A stretch of 64,000 nt of DNA from contig JAENWG010000004.1 in the NCBI GenBank assembly GCA_016650175.1, forward strand, positions 1 to 64,000, given 5' to 3'. Made by a program: the position numbers and the translations under genes. Below the pieces are notes generated by a model. It did not search any database, had not been told where the DNA came from, and saw nothing but the letters and a program-made list of their open reading frames with translations. Of this stretch, positions 16,541-24,318 are shown one piece after another. Position 1 is the stretch's first letter, and the number at the start of each line of letters is the position of its first letter. Source of the stretch: Peptostreptococcaceae bacterium (lineage in GTDB: Bacteria; Bacillota; Clostridia; Peptostreptococcales; Anaerovoracaceae).

Positions 16541-17623
16541 TTATCTCTTATAAAACGGGGAATTAACTACTTCCGCAGATATTCTGCGTCCTCTTACATC
16601 TACTTCTAGCTCTGTACCAATGTCAGATAGCCCTACCTCAACTAATGCCAAAGCATATGCACCCTCCATATATGGAAGATATGTGCCCGAAGTGGTTATT
16701 CCAATCTTTTCATCACCTTTGTATACATCACAATGTTCTCTGGCAATACCTCTTCCTGTTATTTTAAGACCTACGATCTTTTCTTTTAAATCACCTTGCT
16801 TCAGCATTGCTTCTTTACCAATAAAATCTTCCTTATTCATCTTTATTGCAAATCCAAGTCCTACTGTTCTAACCGGACGTTCTTCATTCATTTCGTGTCC
16901 ATAAAGCGGCATCCCAGCCTCTAATCTTAAAGTGTCTCTCGCTCCTAGTCCGCAAGGAATCAAGCCTTCATCTTTTCCTGCTTCTATAATCATTTCCCAT
17001 ACCTTCGGAGCTAATGGCGCACTCATATATATTTCAAATCCATCTTCTCCCGTATACCCGGTTCTTGATATCATGCACACTACATCTTCAAGTTTGCATC
17101 CAAACTCAGCTGTATAATATTTATTTGGAAGCTGGTCTTTAGCTATTAGCTTAGTAAGAATTTTTTCTGCGTTAGGTCCTTGTAATGCAAGTTGCCCATA
17201 TTGGGCTGATACATCTTTGATTTCAACTTCTCCTCTTTTATGGCTTACTATCCAGTCAAAATCTTTATCTTTATTAGACGCATTTGGCACAAGTAAATAA
17301 TCATCGTTAGCCTTTTTATATACTAAAAGATCATCTACTGCTCCGCCATTTTCATTGCAAATTATTCCGTATCTAACTTGTCCGTCTTTCATGTTTGTAT
17401 AATCATTGCTAAGAACATAATTTAAAAATTCAAGAGAATCTTTTCCTCTTATAATAATTTCTCCCATATGAGAAACATCGAACAACCCACATGTGGTGCG
17501 AACGGCTATATGCTCTTTCTTAACTCCAGTTTCATATTGAACCGGCAGTATATAACCTCCGAACGGAACCATTTTCCCTCCATATTTTATGTGTGTTTCA
17601 TAAAGTGGTGTTTTTTTATCCAT
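16541..17623 (-). CDS. gcvT: Glycine cleavage system T protein (aminomethyltransferase)
   Basis: Transfers the methylene carbon from aminomethyl-lipoyl GcvH to tetrahydrofolate, releasing ammonia. The 360-residue protein shows the folate-binding region with GLFDVSHMGEI near the N-terminus, RTGYTGEDGFE in the centre and GLGARDTLRLEAGMPLYGHE. I start at ATG 17623 (MDKKTPLYE), eight bases after GGAGG; fourteen further codons upstream would lie in the riboswitch expression platform. It is the first gene of the operon and directly follows the glycine riboswitch. Confidence 0.96.
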   Translation of the reverse strand: MDKKTPLYETHIKYGGKMVPFGGYILPVQYETGVKKEHIAVRTTCGLFDVSHMGEIIIRGKDSLEFLNYVLSNDYTNMKDGQVRYGIICNENGGAVDDLLVYKKANDDYLLVPNASNKDKDFDWIVSHKRGEVEIKDVSAQYGQLALQGPNAEKILTKLIAKDQLPNKYYTAEFGCKLEDVVCMISRTGYTGEDGFEIYMSAPLAPKVWEMIIEAGKDEGLIPCGLGARDTLRLEAGMPLYGHEMNEERPVRTVGLGFAIKMNKEDFIGKEAMLKQGDLKEKIVGLKITGRGIAREHCDVYKGDEKIGITTSGTYLPYMEGAYALALVEVGLSDIGTELEVDVRGRRISAEVVNSPFYKR

Positions 17624-17633
17624 AATGTTTTCC

Positions 17634-17830
17634 TCCAAAAAACCAAAAAAGACACAGTAAGTCAAACTTACTTGTGTCTCTGTCCTTTAACCTGAAAGAT
17701 TTACTTCTTCGGTGGTTTTACTCTCTCCAGAGGTTCGTCCAAATATGGTCCTTTTGCCTGAGAGTTTACTACAACTTCCCCTTCGGCGTCATTTTCTGAT
17801 CTCTCCCATATCCATCATCCGATTATTAAA
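17634..17830 (-). ncRNA. Tandem glycine riboswitch with terminator
   Basis: On the minus strand the leader holds two aptamers. The first runs from about 17822 with GGGAGAGA, CGCCGAAGGGG and CTCTCAGGCAAAAGGAC. The second follows with CTGGAGAGA, CACCGAAGAAG and TTTCAGGTTAAAGGACAGA. These are the conserved cores of the glycine riboswitch, which binds glycine and turns on glycine cleavage genes. The expression platform is a terminator: GACACAAGTAAG pairs with CTTACTGTGTC (17651-17679), followed by T-runs at 17637-17650. The gcvT ribosome binding site comes next, so glycine binding should allow readthrough. Confidence 0.95.
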
Positions 17831-17841
17831 TTATATGATAT

Positions 17842-17870
17842 ATTTTAGCACACTAAAGCTATATGGTCAA
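17842..17870 (-). promoter_or_regulatory. Promoter of the glycine cleavage operon
   Basis: Minus-strand TTGACC (17865-17870) and TAAAAT (17842-17847) are 17 bases apart. The predicted start near 17835 lies a few bases before the first aptamer. Confidence 0.8.
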
Positions 17871-17881
17871 TCTGAAAATAT

Positions 17882-17913
17882 AAAAAGGGATGTTATTTAA
17901 ATCACATCCCTTT
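17882..17913 (-). terminator. Terminator after the rubrerythrin-like gene
   Basis: On the minus strand AAAGGGATGT pairs with ACATCCCTTT and a run of Ts follows. It ends the Crp-rubrerythrin transcript just before the glycine operon promoter. Confidence 0.8.
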
Positions 17914-17964
17914 AGCGTTTATTTTCTTTTTTCTTTCAGCAGCTCTATGTCTGTTAAATAGCCA

Positions 17965-18645
17965 TCAACATTTATATTTATCTTCTTTAACTTCAAAATA
18001 ACTTTTTGAATAGTTGCAAACAGGACATATTTCTGGTACAGCTTTCCCTATTATTAAATGTCCACATATTCGGCATTTCCACATAGAATCTCCTGCTTTT
18101 TTAGGTTTTTTCTTTATTTCCATTTCAGCAATCAATTTTCTAAAGCTGTCTCCATATGCTTTATCTATTTCTGCAATTTTTCTAAAACTTTCGGCCATTT
18201 CTGGAAAACCTTCAGCATCTGCTTCTTTTGCACATCTTCCATAGGTATCATTAGCCTCATACATCTCAATTTCAGCTGCTGTAATCAAATTGTGTGCCGT
18301 ATTTCTAATTCCACCTAATTCACCTAGGCATAGCCTAGCCTGTTCTTTCTCGTTTTTTGCAGTTTGCAAAAACACATCTGCTATCTGTTCATACCCTTCT
18401 TTTTCGGCAACTTCCGCAAAGTATGCGTATTTATTTCTTGCTTTCGAACCTTCAGCAAACGCTTCTAATAGGTTTTTTGCCGTTTTAGTACCTGCATATT
18501 TATTGGATCCTTCTATTTTATTAATTGGATCTTTATATACTAAGGTAGGTTCTTCACATATTGGACATGCTAACTCATCATTCGGTTTACCTTTTTGTAG
18601 TATATCGCTAACACCTTCACAGTGCCCATTTTCATTAATTGTCAT
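17965..18645 (-). CDS. Variant rubrerythrin-like protein with altered diiron ligands
   Basis: A 226-residue protein with a ferritin-like four-helix domain (about 52-180) and a C-terminal rubredoxin domain (Cys191, 194, 207, 210). Ordinary rubrerythrins reduce hydrogen peroxide at a diiron site. Aligned by eye with the Desulfovibrio protein, several ligands differ: GES becomes EGS (Gly66), the ExxH of helix two is E99xxQ102, and the last ExxH is D161xxY164. Only the E127xxE130 pair and E99 remain. It also has an N-terminal extension with Cys27-Pro-Ile-Cys30 and a final Cys. The start at ATG 18645 follows GGAGG by eight bases. It is cotranscribed behind the Crp/Fnr gene. A non-peroxidase role is possible. 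Confidence 0.8.
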   Translation of the reverse strand: MTINENGHCEGVSDILQKGKPNDELACPICEEPTLVYKDPINKIEGSNKYAGTKTAKNLLEAFAEGSKARNKYAYFAEVAEKEGYEQIADVFLQTAKNEKEQARLCLGELGGIRNTAHNLITAAEIEMYEANDTYGRCAKEADAEGFPEMAESFRKIAEIDKAYGDSFRKLIAEMEIKKKPKKAGDSMWKCRICGHLIIGKAVPEICPVCNYSKSYFEVKEDKYKC

Positions 18646-18677
18646 TTTATCTTCCTCCATTAAGCCTTTCCGCTATT

Positions 18678-19343
18678 CTAAATTCGCATTAGTCTGTTAA
18701 TATCTAATATTTTAATTCTACCTCTAGAAAGTTCTACCAATTCATCATTTTGAAATTGTTTTAACAATCTTGTTACCACTTCTCTAGCAGTTCCTAAGTC
18801 TCTTGCTAGTGTATCGTGGGTTATCTCTATATCATCTGATTCACCCAAAGCTCTATGTTCAATTAAGGCACTTGCTAATCTATGGGCCATTTTAGTAAAT
18901 ATATACTGATTTAAAACCCATATTACAGAAGAAAACTTATCAGAAATTTCTTCCAATAGATAATTTTTTACCATAATATTATTATTGCTAATTTCTAGAA
19001 AAAGTCCTTTTGGCAGAATAAAAAACTCTGTGTCTTCTTCAAGTTCCATACTCACACTAATATCAAGGCTCTTCATCATGCAAGCCGCACTTAATATGCA
19101 AACATCCCCGTCTAATAAGCGATAAAGTGTGATTTCTCCACCGTTTGAACCGTTATCAGAATTAATATAAATCCTTGCTCTTCCTTTATTTACTATCATT
19201 AAACCTTTGCATTCATCTTTGCCGTGTACGAAGATTTTTTTACTTTCATAATTCACTTTAAATGTTTGTGCCACTATTTCCTGCTTTTCTACTTCGCTTA
19301 GATAAGGCCAAAAATTCAAGATCTTTTCAAGTGTTTCCTTCAT
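18678..19343 (-). CDS. Crp/Fnr-family transcriptional regulator
   Basis: A 221-residue regulator with an N-terminal cyclic-nucleotide-binding-like beta barrel (about 15-125), a dimer helix and a C-terminal helix-turn-helix (about 165-205, TLARDLGTAREVVTRLLKQF). It lacks an Fnr iron-sulfur Cys cluster at the N-terminus but has Cys45, Cys82 and Cys88 (CILSAAC). Such cysteines could react with redox or sulfur signals; this is inference. ATG 19343 follows GGAGG by seven bases. It is transcribed with the rubrerythrin-like gene and diverges from the sulfur-relay flavoprotein gene. A GTGAC-ATT-GTCAC inverted repeat in the shared 136-base gap is the probable binding site. Confidence 0.88.
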   Translation of the reverse strand: MKETLEKILNFWPYLSEVEKQEIVAQTFKVNYESKKIFVHGKDECKGLMIVNKGRARIYINSDNGSNGGEITLYRLLDGDVCILSAACMMKSLDISVSMELEEDTEFFILPKGLFLEISNNNIMVKNYLLEEISDKFSSVIWVLNQYIFTKMAHRLASALIEHRALGESDDIEITHDTLARDLGTAREVVTRLLKQFQNDELVELSRGRIKILDINRLMRI

Positions 19344-19409
19344 ATTAAGTCCTCCATGTTCATTCTAATTCTAAAAGTACTAATTGTAAAGGATATTATC
19401 AATAATTAT

Positions 19410-19422
19410 GTGACATTGTCAC
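19410..19422. promoter_or_regulatory. Crp/Fnr-type operator in the divergent gap
   Basis: GTGAC (19410-19414) and GTCAC (19418-19422) form a perfect inverted repeat around ATT, a Crp/Fnr-like pattern. Its centre, 19416, is about 44 bases before the predicted start of the flavoprotein gene (near 19460), close to the -41.5 position of class II activators. Confidence 0.65.
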
Positions 19423-19424
19423 TG

Positions 19425-19453
19425 TTATTTGTTGTTAGTTTTGTTAATATAAT
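19425..19453 (+). promoter_or_regulatory. Promoter of the CoA-disulfide reductase fusion gene
   Basis: TATAAT (19448-19453) is an ideal -10, but the hexamer 17 bases upstream is TTATTT (19425-19430), a poor -35. Combined with the adjoining inverted repeat, this suggests a promoter that needs an activator. Confidence 0.55.
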
Positions 19454-19479
19454 AACAAAACATAAATGGAGGTAAAATT

Positions 19480-21906
19480 ATGAATAAAATAATAATCATA
19501 GGAGGCGTTGCAGGCGGCGCTACTACAGCTACACGTTTAAGACGATTAGATGATACGGCTGAAATAGTGTTGTTAGAAAGAGGAAGTTATGTCTCATTTG
19601 CAAATTGCGGCCTACCTTACTATATAGGAGAAGTTATTAAAGAAAGAGATAATCTTTTAGTACTAACTCCGGAAGCTATGAAAAAAAAGTTTAATCTCGA
19701 TGTTAGGATAAACAGCGAGGTTACATCTATTGATTTAGAAAACAAGAAAGTCATAATAAACGGTACCGAAGAGGAAACTTACGATGATCTAGTAATAGCT
19801 ACAGGTTCATCTCCTCTTAAACCACCAATACCTGGGATTGACTCTGAAGGAATTCATACCTTGTGGACTATTCCAGACACTGACGCTATTAAAAAACTCA
19901 CTGATAACGAAAGCGTAAAAACCGCCGCAGTTATTGGTGGAGGATTTATTGGTTTAGAAACTGCAGAGAATCTTCACAAGAGAGGCTTGTCTGTAACGTT
20001 AATTGAAGCTCAGAACCAAGTGCTTCCTCCTATAGATTTTGATATGGCTCAACTTTTACATCAAAACATAAACATGAATAACGTAGATCTTGTTTTAAAT
20101 GATGCCGTTAAATCTTTTGAAAAAACAGAAAAAGGAATAAACATCATTTTGAATAGTGGTAAATCTGTTTTAGTAGATATGGTAGTTTTGTCGATAGGTG
20201 TAAGACCCAACAGTGAACTAGCAAACGTTGCAGGTATTGAACTGAACGCCAAAGGTGGTATAAAAGTCAATTCAAAAATGCAAACTTCAGAACCTAATGT
20301 TTGGGCAGTAGGTGATGTAATAGAAATAACGAATTATGTGACTAAAGAAAGTGGTATGATTCCACTAGCAGGTCCAGCAAACAAACAAGCTCGAATATTA
20401 GCAAACAACTTAGTCGGAATGGAAGATTCTTACGACGGTACTTTAGGCACATCGGTTGCTAAAGTTTTCGACCTTACGGTTGCCTCAGTGGGTATTAATG
20501 AAAAAGCACTACTAAATAATGGAATGAAAAGAAATGAAGATTATTTCATTGCGCTGATTAACCAAAAGTCTCATGCTGGTTACTATCCGGGTTCTACTCC
20601 TCTTACCATAAAAATGTTGTTTGGAAAAGACGGAAAGATCTTTGGAGCACAAATAGTTGGACAAGACGGTGTTGACAAGAGAATTGATACCATAGCCACT
20701 ACTATGAGGCTTAATGGTAACACTACTGATTTGAGTCGCCTAGAGTTAGCTTATGCTCCACCATTCTCTTCTGCTAAGGATCCTGTAAACATGCTTGGAT
20801 TTGTAGCTGAGAATATGCTTAAAGGTTTAGTTCACTTTACACAATGGGATGAACTAAAAGATGACGACTATATCTTAGACATCACAGAAGATGAAGAACG
20901 CACAGCATGGGAATTCCCTGGCTCTACACATATTGCCTGGGCAACCGTACGAGAAAACTTAAACCAATTACCTAAAGATAAAAAAATTGTTGTTTATTGT
21001 GCTATAGGCGTACGTTCGTATAATGTATTGCGCATATTAGTTCAAAATGGTTTTGAAAATACTAGTGTATTAGCAGGTGGTTCAACTTTTTATAAGTCAG
21101 TAACCTATACTCCTATCACTATCAAAAGAACTGTCAAAGGAGAAAATATGAATTTAGAAATACCTTCAGAGGATAAAATAATTATACTTGACTGTTGTGG
21201 TATGCAGTGCCCTGGCCCTATAATGAAAATAAGCGAAATTCTTAAAACTTTAGATGAAGGTAAAGTTATTAAAGTTTCAGCTACGGATATGGGTTTTGCC
21301 AGTGACATTGAAAGTTGGTGTGGGAAAACAGGAAACACCTTTATTAAAAAGATTAGAGAAGGAAATTTAAATACAGTATATCTTTCTAAAGGAACTGCAG
21401 AACCTATATTAGAAGCAGCTGTAGCAACTTCTTCTTCTCACAGTAAAAGTATGGTAGTATTTGACGGAGATTTAGATAAAGCGATTGCCGCATTTATTAT
21501 TGCTAACGGAGCAGCTTCTATGGGAAGACCCGTTACAATGTTCTTCACTTTCTGGGGACTTAATATTCTTAGAAAACCAGAAAAACAAAATGTTAAAAAA
21601 TCTTTTATCGAAGGAATGTTTAGTGCAATGATGCCTCGTGGCACAAACAAACTAAAGCTATCCAACATGAATATGATGGGTATGGGATCTAAGATGATGA
21701 AGTCTATCATGAAACAAAAAAATGTATTTTCATTGGATGAGCTAATTAACTCAGCTCTAGCTAGCGGTGTTAAAATAATCGCATGCACCATGTCAATGGA
21801 TGTAATGGGTATTCACGAAGAAGAGCTAATTGATGGAATCGAATATGCTGGCGTAGCTTCATATTTAGATGCAGCAGAAGATTCAGATGTGAATTTATTT
21901 ATATAA
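19480..21906 (+). CDS. CoA-disulfide reductase-rhodanese-TusA-DsrE fusion protein
   Basis: An 808-residue multidomain sulfur-handling protein. Domains in order: a flavin-dependent pyridine-nucleotide disulfide oxidoreductase (about 1-445) with single redox Cys43 (FANCGLPYYIGE), as in CoA-disulfide and CoA-persulfide reductases; a rhodanese domain (about 450-545) with Cys507 (YCAIGVRSYN); a TusA/SirA domain (about 565-640) with CPGP at Cys577; and a DsrE2-like domain (about 655-808). Together they could strip sulfane sulfur from CoA or low-molecular persulfides and pass it along cysteines. GGAGG precedes the ATG at good spacing. It is a single-gene transcript with its own terminator, divergent from the Crp/Fnr gene that probably controls it. 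The full four-domain form occurs in anaerobes. Confidence 0.9.
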   Translation: MNKIIIIGGVAGGATTATRLRRLDDTAEIVLLERGSYVSFANCGLPYYIGEVIKERDNLLVLTPEAMKKKFNLDVRINSEVTSIDLENKKVIINGTEEETYDDLVIATGSSPLKPPIPGIDSEGIHTLWTIPDTDAIKKLTDNESVKTAAVIGGGFIGLETAENLHKRGLSVTLIEAQNQVLPPIDFDMAQLLHQNINMNNVDLVLNDAVKSFEKTEKGINIILNSGKSVLVDMVVLSIGVRPNSELANVAGIELNAKGGIKVNSKMQTSEPNVWAVGDVIEITNYVTKESGMIPLAGPANKQARILANNLVGMEDSYDGTLGTSVAKVFDLTVASVGINEKALLNNGMKRNEDYFIALINQKSHAGYYPGSTPLTIKMLFGKDGKIFGAQIVGQDGVDKRIDTIATTMRLNGNTTDLSRLELAYAPPFSSAKDPVNMLGFVAENMLKGLVHFTQWDELKDDDYILDITEDEERTAWEFPGSTHIAWATVRENLNQLPKDKKIVVYCAIGVRSYNVLRILVQNGFENTSVLAGGSTFYKSVTYTPITIKRTVKGENMNLEIPSEDKIIILDCCGMQCPGPIMKISEILKTLDEGKVIKVSATDMGFASDIESWCGKTGNTFIKKIREGNLNTVYLSKGTAEPILEAAVATSSSHSKSMVVFDGDLDKAIAAFIIANGAASMGRPVTMFFTFWGLNILRKPEKQNVKKSFIEGMFSAMMPRGTNKLKLSNMNMMGMGSKMMKSIMKQKNVFSLDELINSALASGVKIIACTMSMDVMGIHEEELIDGIEYAGVASYLDAAEDSDVNLFI

Positions 21907-21935
21907 GAAACATAAACGAAACAAACCAAAAAACT

Positions 21936-21970
21936 AGGACTGAATTCTGTATTGAACAGGATTCAGTCCT
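21936..21970 (+). terminator. Terminator of the CoA-disulfide reductase fusion gene
   Basis: AGGACTGAATTCTG pairs with CAGGATTCAGTCCT (one wobble) and is followed by TTAATTT. Confidence 0.85.
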
Positions 21971-22133
21971 TTAATTTACTATTACAATTATAAAAGTAGT
22001 CATTGAGTTTTTTTATCTTTTTTGTTTAAATTCGGGATACTCTTCACAACTAGCGTTTATATATTATTTTTCTTACTGCCTATCAATTATTTTGATATTT
22101 TGATATAATATAATTATTAATTGGAGGTTTATT

Positions 22134-22937
22134 ATGAAATACGGATTTTTAGGAACCGGTAAAATGGCAAGTGCTATCATAGCCGGCATGACCTTAAGTG
22201 GCTACAATTCAAATGATATTTTAGGTTTTAATAAAAGCAATGAAAAAATCGATAAGTTGGTTGCTGATTATGGCATCGGAAAATGCAATTCTCAGAAAGA
22301 ATTGATTGCAACTTCAGATGTACTTTTTTTAGCAGTTAAACCCTCGGTTTTGGATGAAATAATTGAAGATGTTAAATCTAATCTATCCAATAAAAACATT
22401 TTAATTATATCTATTGCAGTAGGTAAAACCCTTTCATATTTTGAAGAACATTTAGATAAAAACAATAAAATAGTCAGAGTTATGCCTAACATTAACAGCA
22501 CCGCCTTAGCATCTACCAGCGGATATTGTTTTAACAGCAATGTTTCTATTGGTGATATAAAAGTAATTGAAGATGTGTTTGGTTCGATTGGTACAATAGA
22601 ACAAGTCAAGGAAGACCTTTTTAGTATCTTTGCCGCTATTGCAGGAAGCTCTCCTGCATTTACATATATGTACATAGATGCGTTAGCTGCTGCTGCTGTA
22701 AAAGCAGGAATGCCTAAGAAACAAGCGCTTAAAATCGCTGCTAACACTGTAAAAGGAAGCTCAATAGCTTTATTGAATAGCGATAAGCATCCATGTGATT
22801 TAATCGACGATGTTTGCTCTCCAAACGGTACTACTATTGAAGGCGTAAGTTCTCTTAAAATTAATTGTTTTGAAGGAGTTATTTCAGAAGGAATAGACGC
22901 TATACTAAAGAAAGATAAAGCAATAAAAGAAGGATAG
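22134..22937 (+). CDS. proC: Pyrroline-5-carboxylate reductase
   Basis: NAD(P)H-dependent enzyme for the last step of proline synthesis. The 267-residue protein begins with the Rossmann motif GFLGTGKMASAI and contains VMPNINSTA, the P5C-binding AIAGSSPAF and the C-terminal SPNGTTIEG signature. GGAGG lies at suitable spacing before the ATG. A TATAAT at 22104-22109 is the likely -10. It is a single gene; degraded insertion-sequence DNA begins about 40 bases downstream. Confidence 0.95.
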   Translation: MKYGFLGTGKMASAIIAGMTLSGYNSNDILGFNKSNEKIDKLVADYGIGKCNSQKELIATSDVLFLAVKPSVLDEIIEDVKSNLSNKNILIISIAVGKTLSYFEEHLDKNNKIVRVMPNINSTALASTSGYCFNSNVSIGDIKVIEDVFGSIGTIEQVKEDLFSIFAAIAGSSPAFTYMYIDALAAAAVKAGMPKKQALKIAANTVKGSSIALLNSDKHPCDLIDDVCSPNGTTIEGVSSLKINCFEGVISEGIDAILKKDKAIKEG

Positions 22938-22976
22938 TACAACTTCTCTAAATTTATAAACAGATAAAGTTAAAAA

Positions 22977-23160
22977 ATTCCCTCTAAAGTAGTCATGGTA
23001 AATAACCAAAACTACGTTGGAGGGATTATTTATGTCTACATGTCGCTATGAATAAATGATCAAAGCATGTGAAGACTATTTTAGTGGAAAACAGTATGCA
23101 TGAGCAAGAACACTGTTATAGTTGTATAAGAAGATGGAACACAAACTGAAATATAAGTGA
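22977..23160 (+). mobile_element. Degenerate insertion-sequence end with broken transposase start (copy 1)
   Basis: A terminal hairpin, ATTCCCTCTAAAGTAGT (22977-22993) with ACTACGTTGGAGGGAT (23011-23026), is followed by an ATG at 23032 whose frame reads MSTCRYE, stop, MIKACEDYFSGKQYA, stop. It matches copy 2 (24170-24280) in the hairpin, the start and the KAC-DYFS stretch, and resembles the N-terminus of IS3-type OrfA transposases. It is clearly a pseudogene fragment. The rest of the element is missing; the aldolase gene follows. The right boundary is approximate. Confidence 0.7.
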
Positions 23161-23194
23161 ATCAGATTGTTGTATCAATTGGTTTTGCACTGCG

Positions 23195-23223
23195 TTGATT
23201 ATCATTATCAAAAGGTATATACT
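23195..23223 (+). promoter_or_regulatory. Promoter of the class I aldolase gene
   Basis: TTGATT (23195-23200) and TATACT (23218-23223) are 17 bases apart, with the start predicted near 23230, just before GGAGG. The aldolase thus has its own promoter downstream of the IS remnant. Confidence 0.65.
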
Positions 23224-23244
23224 AAATTGTACGGAGGTATTTTT

Positions 23245-24132
23245 ATGAACACGAGACAATTAGAACGAATGAGAAACGATAACGGCTTTATAGCTGCTCT
23301 TGATCAAAGTGGTGGAAGTACACCTAATGCATTAGCAAAATATGGAATATTACAAGACTCTTACTCAAATGAAGATGAAATGTTTCAATTAGTACATGCG
23401 ATGCGATCAAGGATAATGGAAAGTACTTTTTTTACAAAAGAAAGAATTCTTGCAGCTATTCTATTTGAAAAAACAATGGATTCAAAAGTTCAGGGGAAAT
23501 ATACCCCGGATTATTTGTGGGAAGAAAAAGGGATCTTACCAATTTTAAAAGTGGACAAAGGTTTAGATCACATAGAAAATGGTGTTCATTTAATGAAACC
23601 AATGGTAAGTCTAGATGATCTTTTAATACGTGCTAACAATCGTCATATATTTGGTACTAAAATGCGTTCAGTTATAAAAGAAGCTAATAAAGAAGGCATT
23701 GAAGCTATTGTTAAACAGCAATTTGAAGTTGGTAAAAAAATAGCATCTTATGGACTTGTACCTATATTAGAACCTGAAGTAGATATTCATACACCAAACA
23801 AGCAAAGTGCAGAAAAACTCCTTAAAAAAGAAATAATAAACCATATGAGTGAACTCGAATCTGATGAATTCATTATGTTTAAGCTTACGCTCCCCGAAGT
23901 TGATGATTTTTATTCGGATATTATAAAACATCCAAATGTTGTGCGTACTGTGGCACTTTCTGGTGGTTATAGTCAGGAAGAAGCCAATCAACGGTTAATA
24001 AGAAACCATCATATGATTGCTAGTTTTTCAAGAGCATTAGCAGAAGGACTTAATGCGAATCAAAGTGATGAAGCGTTTGATAAGATGTTAGACAAATCGA
24101 TAGAATCAATTTATAAAGCTTCTTTAACATAA
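23245..24132 (+). CDS. fda: Class I fructose-1,6-bisphosphate aldolase
   Basis: Cleaves fructose 1,6-bisphosphate into two triose phosphates via a Schiff base. The 295-residue protein closely resembles the staphylococcal class I aldolase: ALDQSGGSTPNAL near the N-terminus, FLKVDKG-like ILKVDKGL, the EPEVDIH segment and FKLTLPE, and LSGGYSQEEA at the end. The start is ATG 23245, eight bases after GGAGG; the longer open frame upstream lies in the promoter and IS remnant. Most Clostridia rely on a class II aldolase, and this gene is bracketed by two copies of the same IS end, so acquisition by transfer is plausible. That origin is inference. Confidence 0.93.
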   Translation: MNTRQLERMRNDNGFIAALDQSGGSTPNALAKYGILQDSYSNEDEMFQLVHAMRSRIMESTFFTKERILAAILFEKTMDSKVQGKYTPDYLWEEKGILPILKVDKGLDHIENGVHLMKPMVSLDDLLIRANNRHIFGTKMRSVIKEANKEGIEAIVKQQFEVGKKIASYGLVPILEPEVDIHTPNKQSAEKLLKKEIINHMSELESDEFIMFKLTLPEVDDFYSDIIKHPNVVRTVALSGGYSQEEANQRLIRNHHMIASFSRALAEGLNANQSDEAFDKMLDKSIESIYKASLT

Positions 24133-24169
24133 TATATTTAAAAAATATCGAATTGTTTAAAAATGATAT

Positions 24170-24280
24170 AATCCCCCTAAAGTAGACATGTAACTACCTA
24201 ACACTACTTTTGAGGGATTATTTATGTCTAAATATAGCTATGAAGAAAAATCAAAAGCATGTGCAGACTATTTTAGCTAA
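24170..24280 (+). mobile_element. Degenerate insertion-sequence end with truncated transposase start (copy 2)
   Basis: AATCCCCCTAAAGTAG (24170-24185) and CTACTTTTGAGGGATT (24204-24219) form the same terminal hairpin as copy 1. The ATG at 24224 opens a frame of 18 codons, MSKYSYEEKSKACADYFS, ended by TAA at 24278-24280 where the element stops and the terminator of the next gene begins. Both copies point the same way and flank the aldolase gene. Confidence 0.7.
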
Positions 24281-24303
24281 AAAGCGACCATAATATGGTC
24301 GCA
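24280..24303 (-). terminator. Terminator of the diguanylate cyclase gene
   Basis: GCGACCAT (24284-24291) pairs with ATGGTCGC (24295-24302); on the minus strand TTTTT follows. It lies right after the gene's stop codon at 24319. Confidence 0.75.
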
Positions 24304-24318
24304 TCATCTTATACATAT

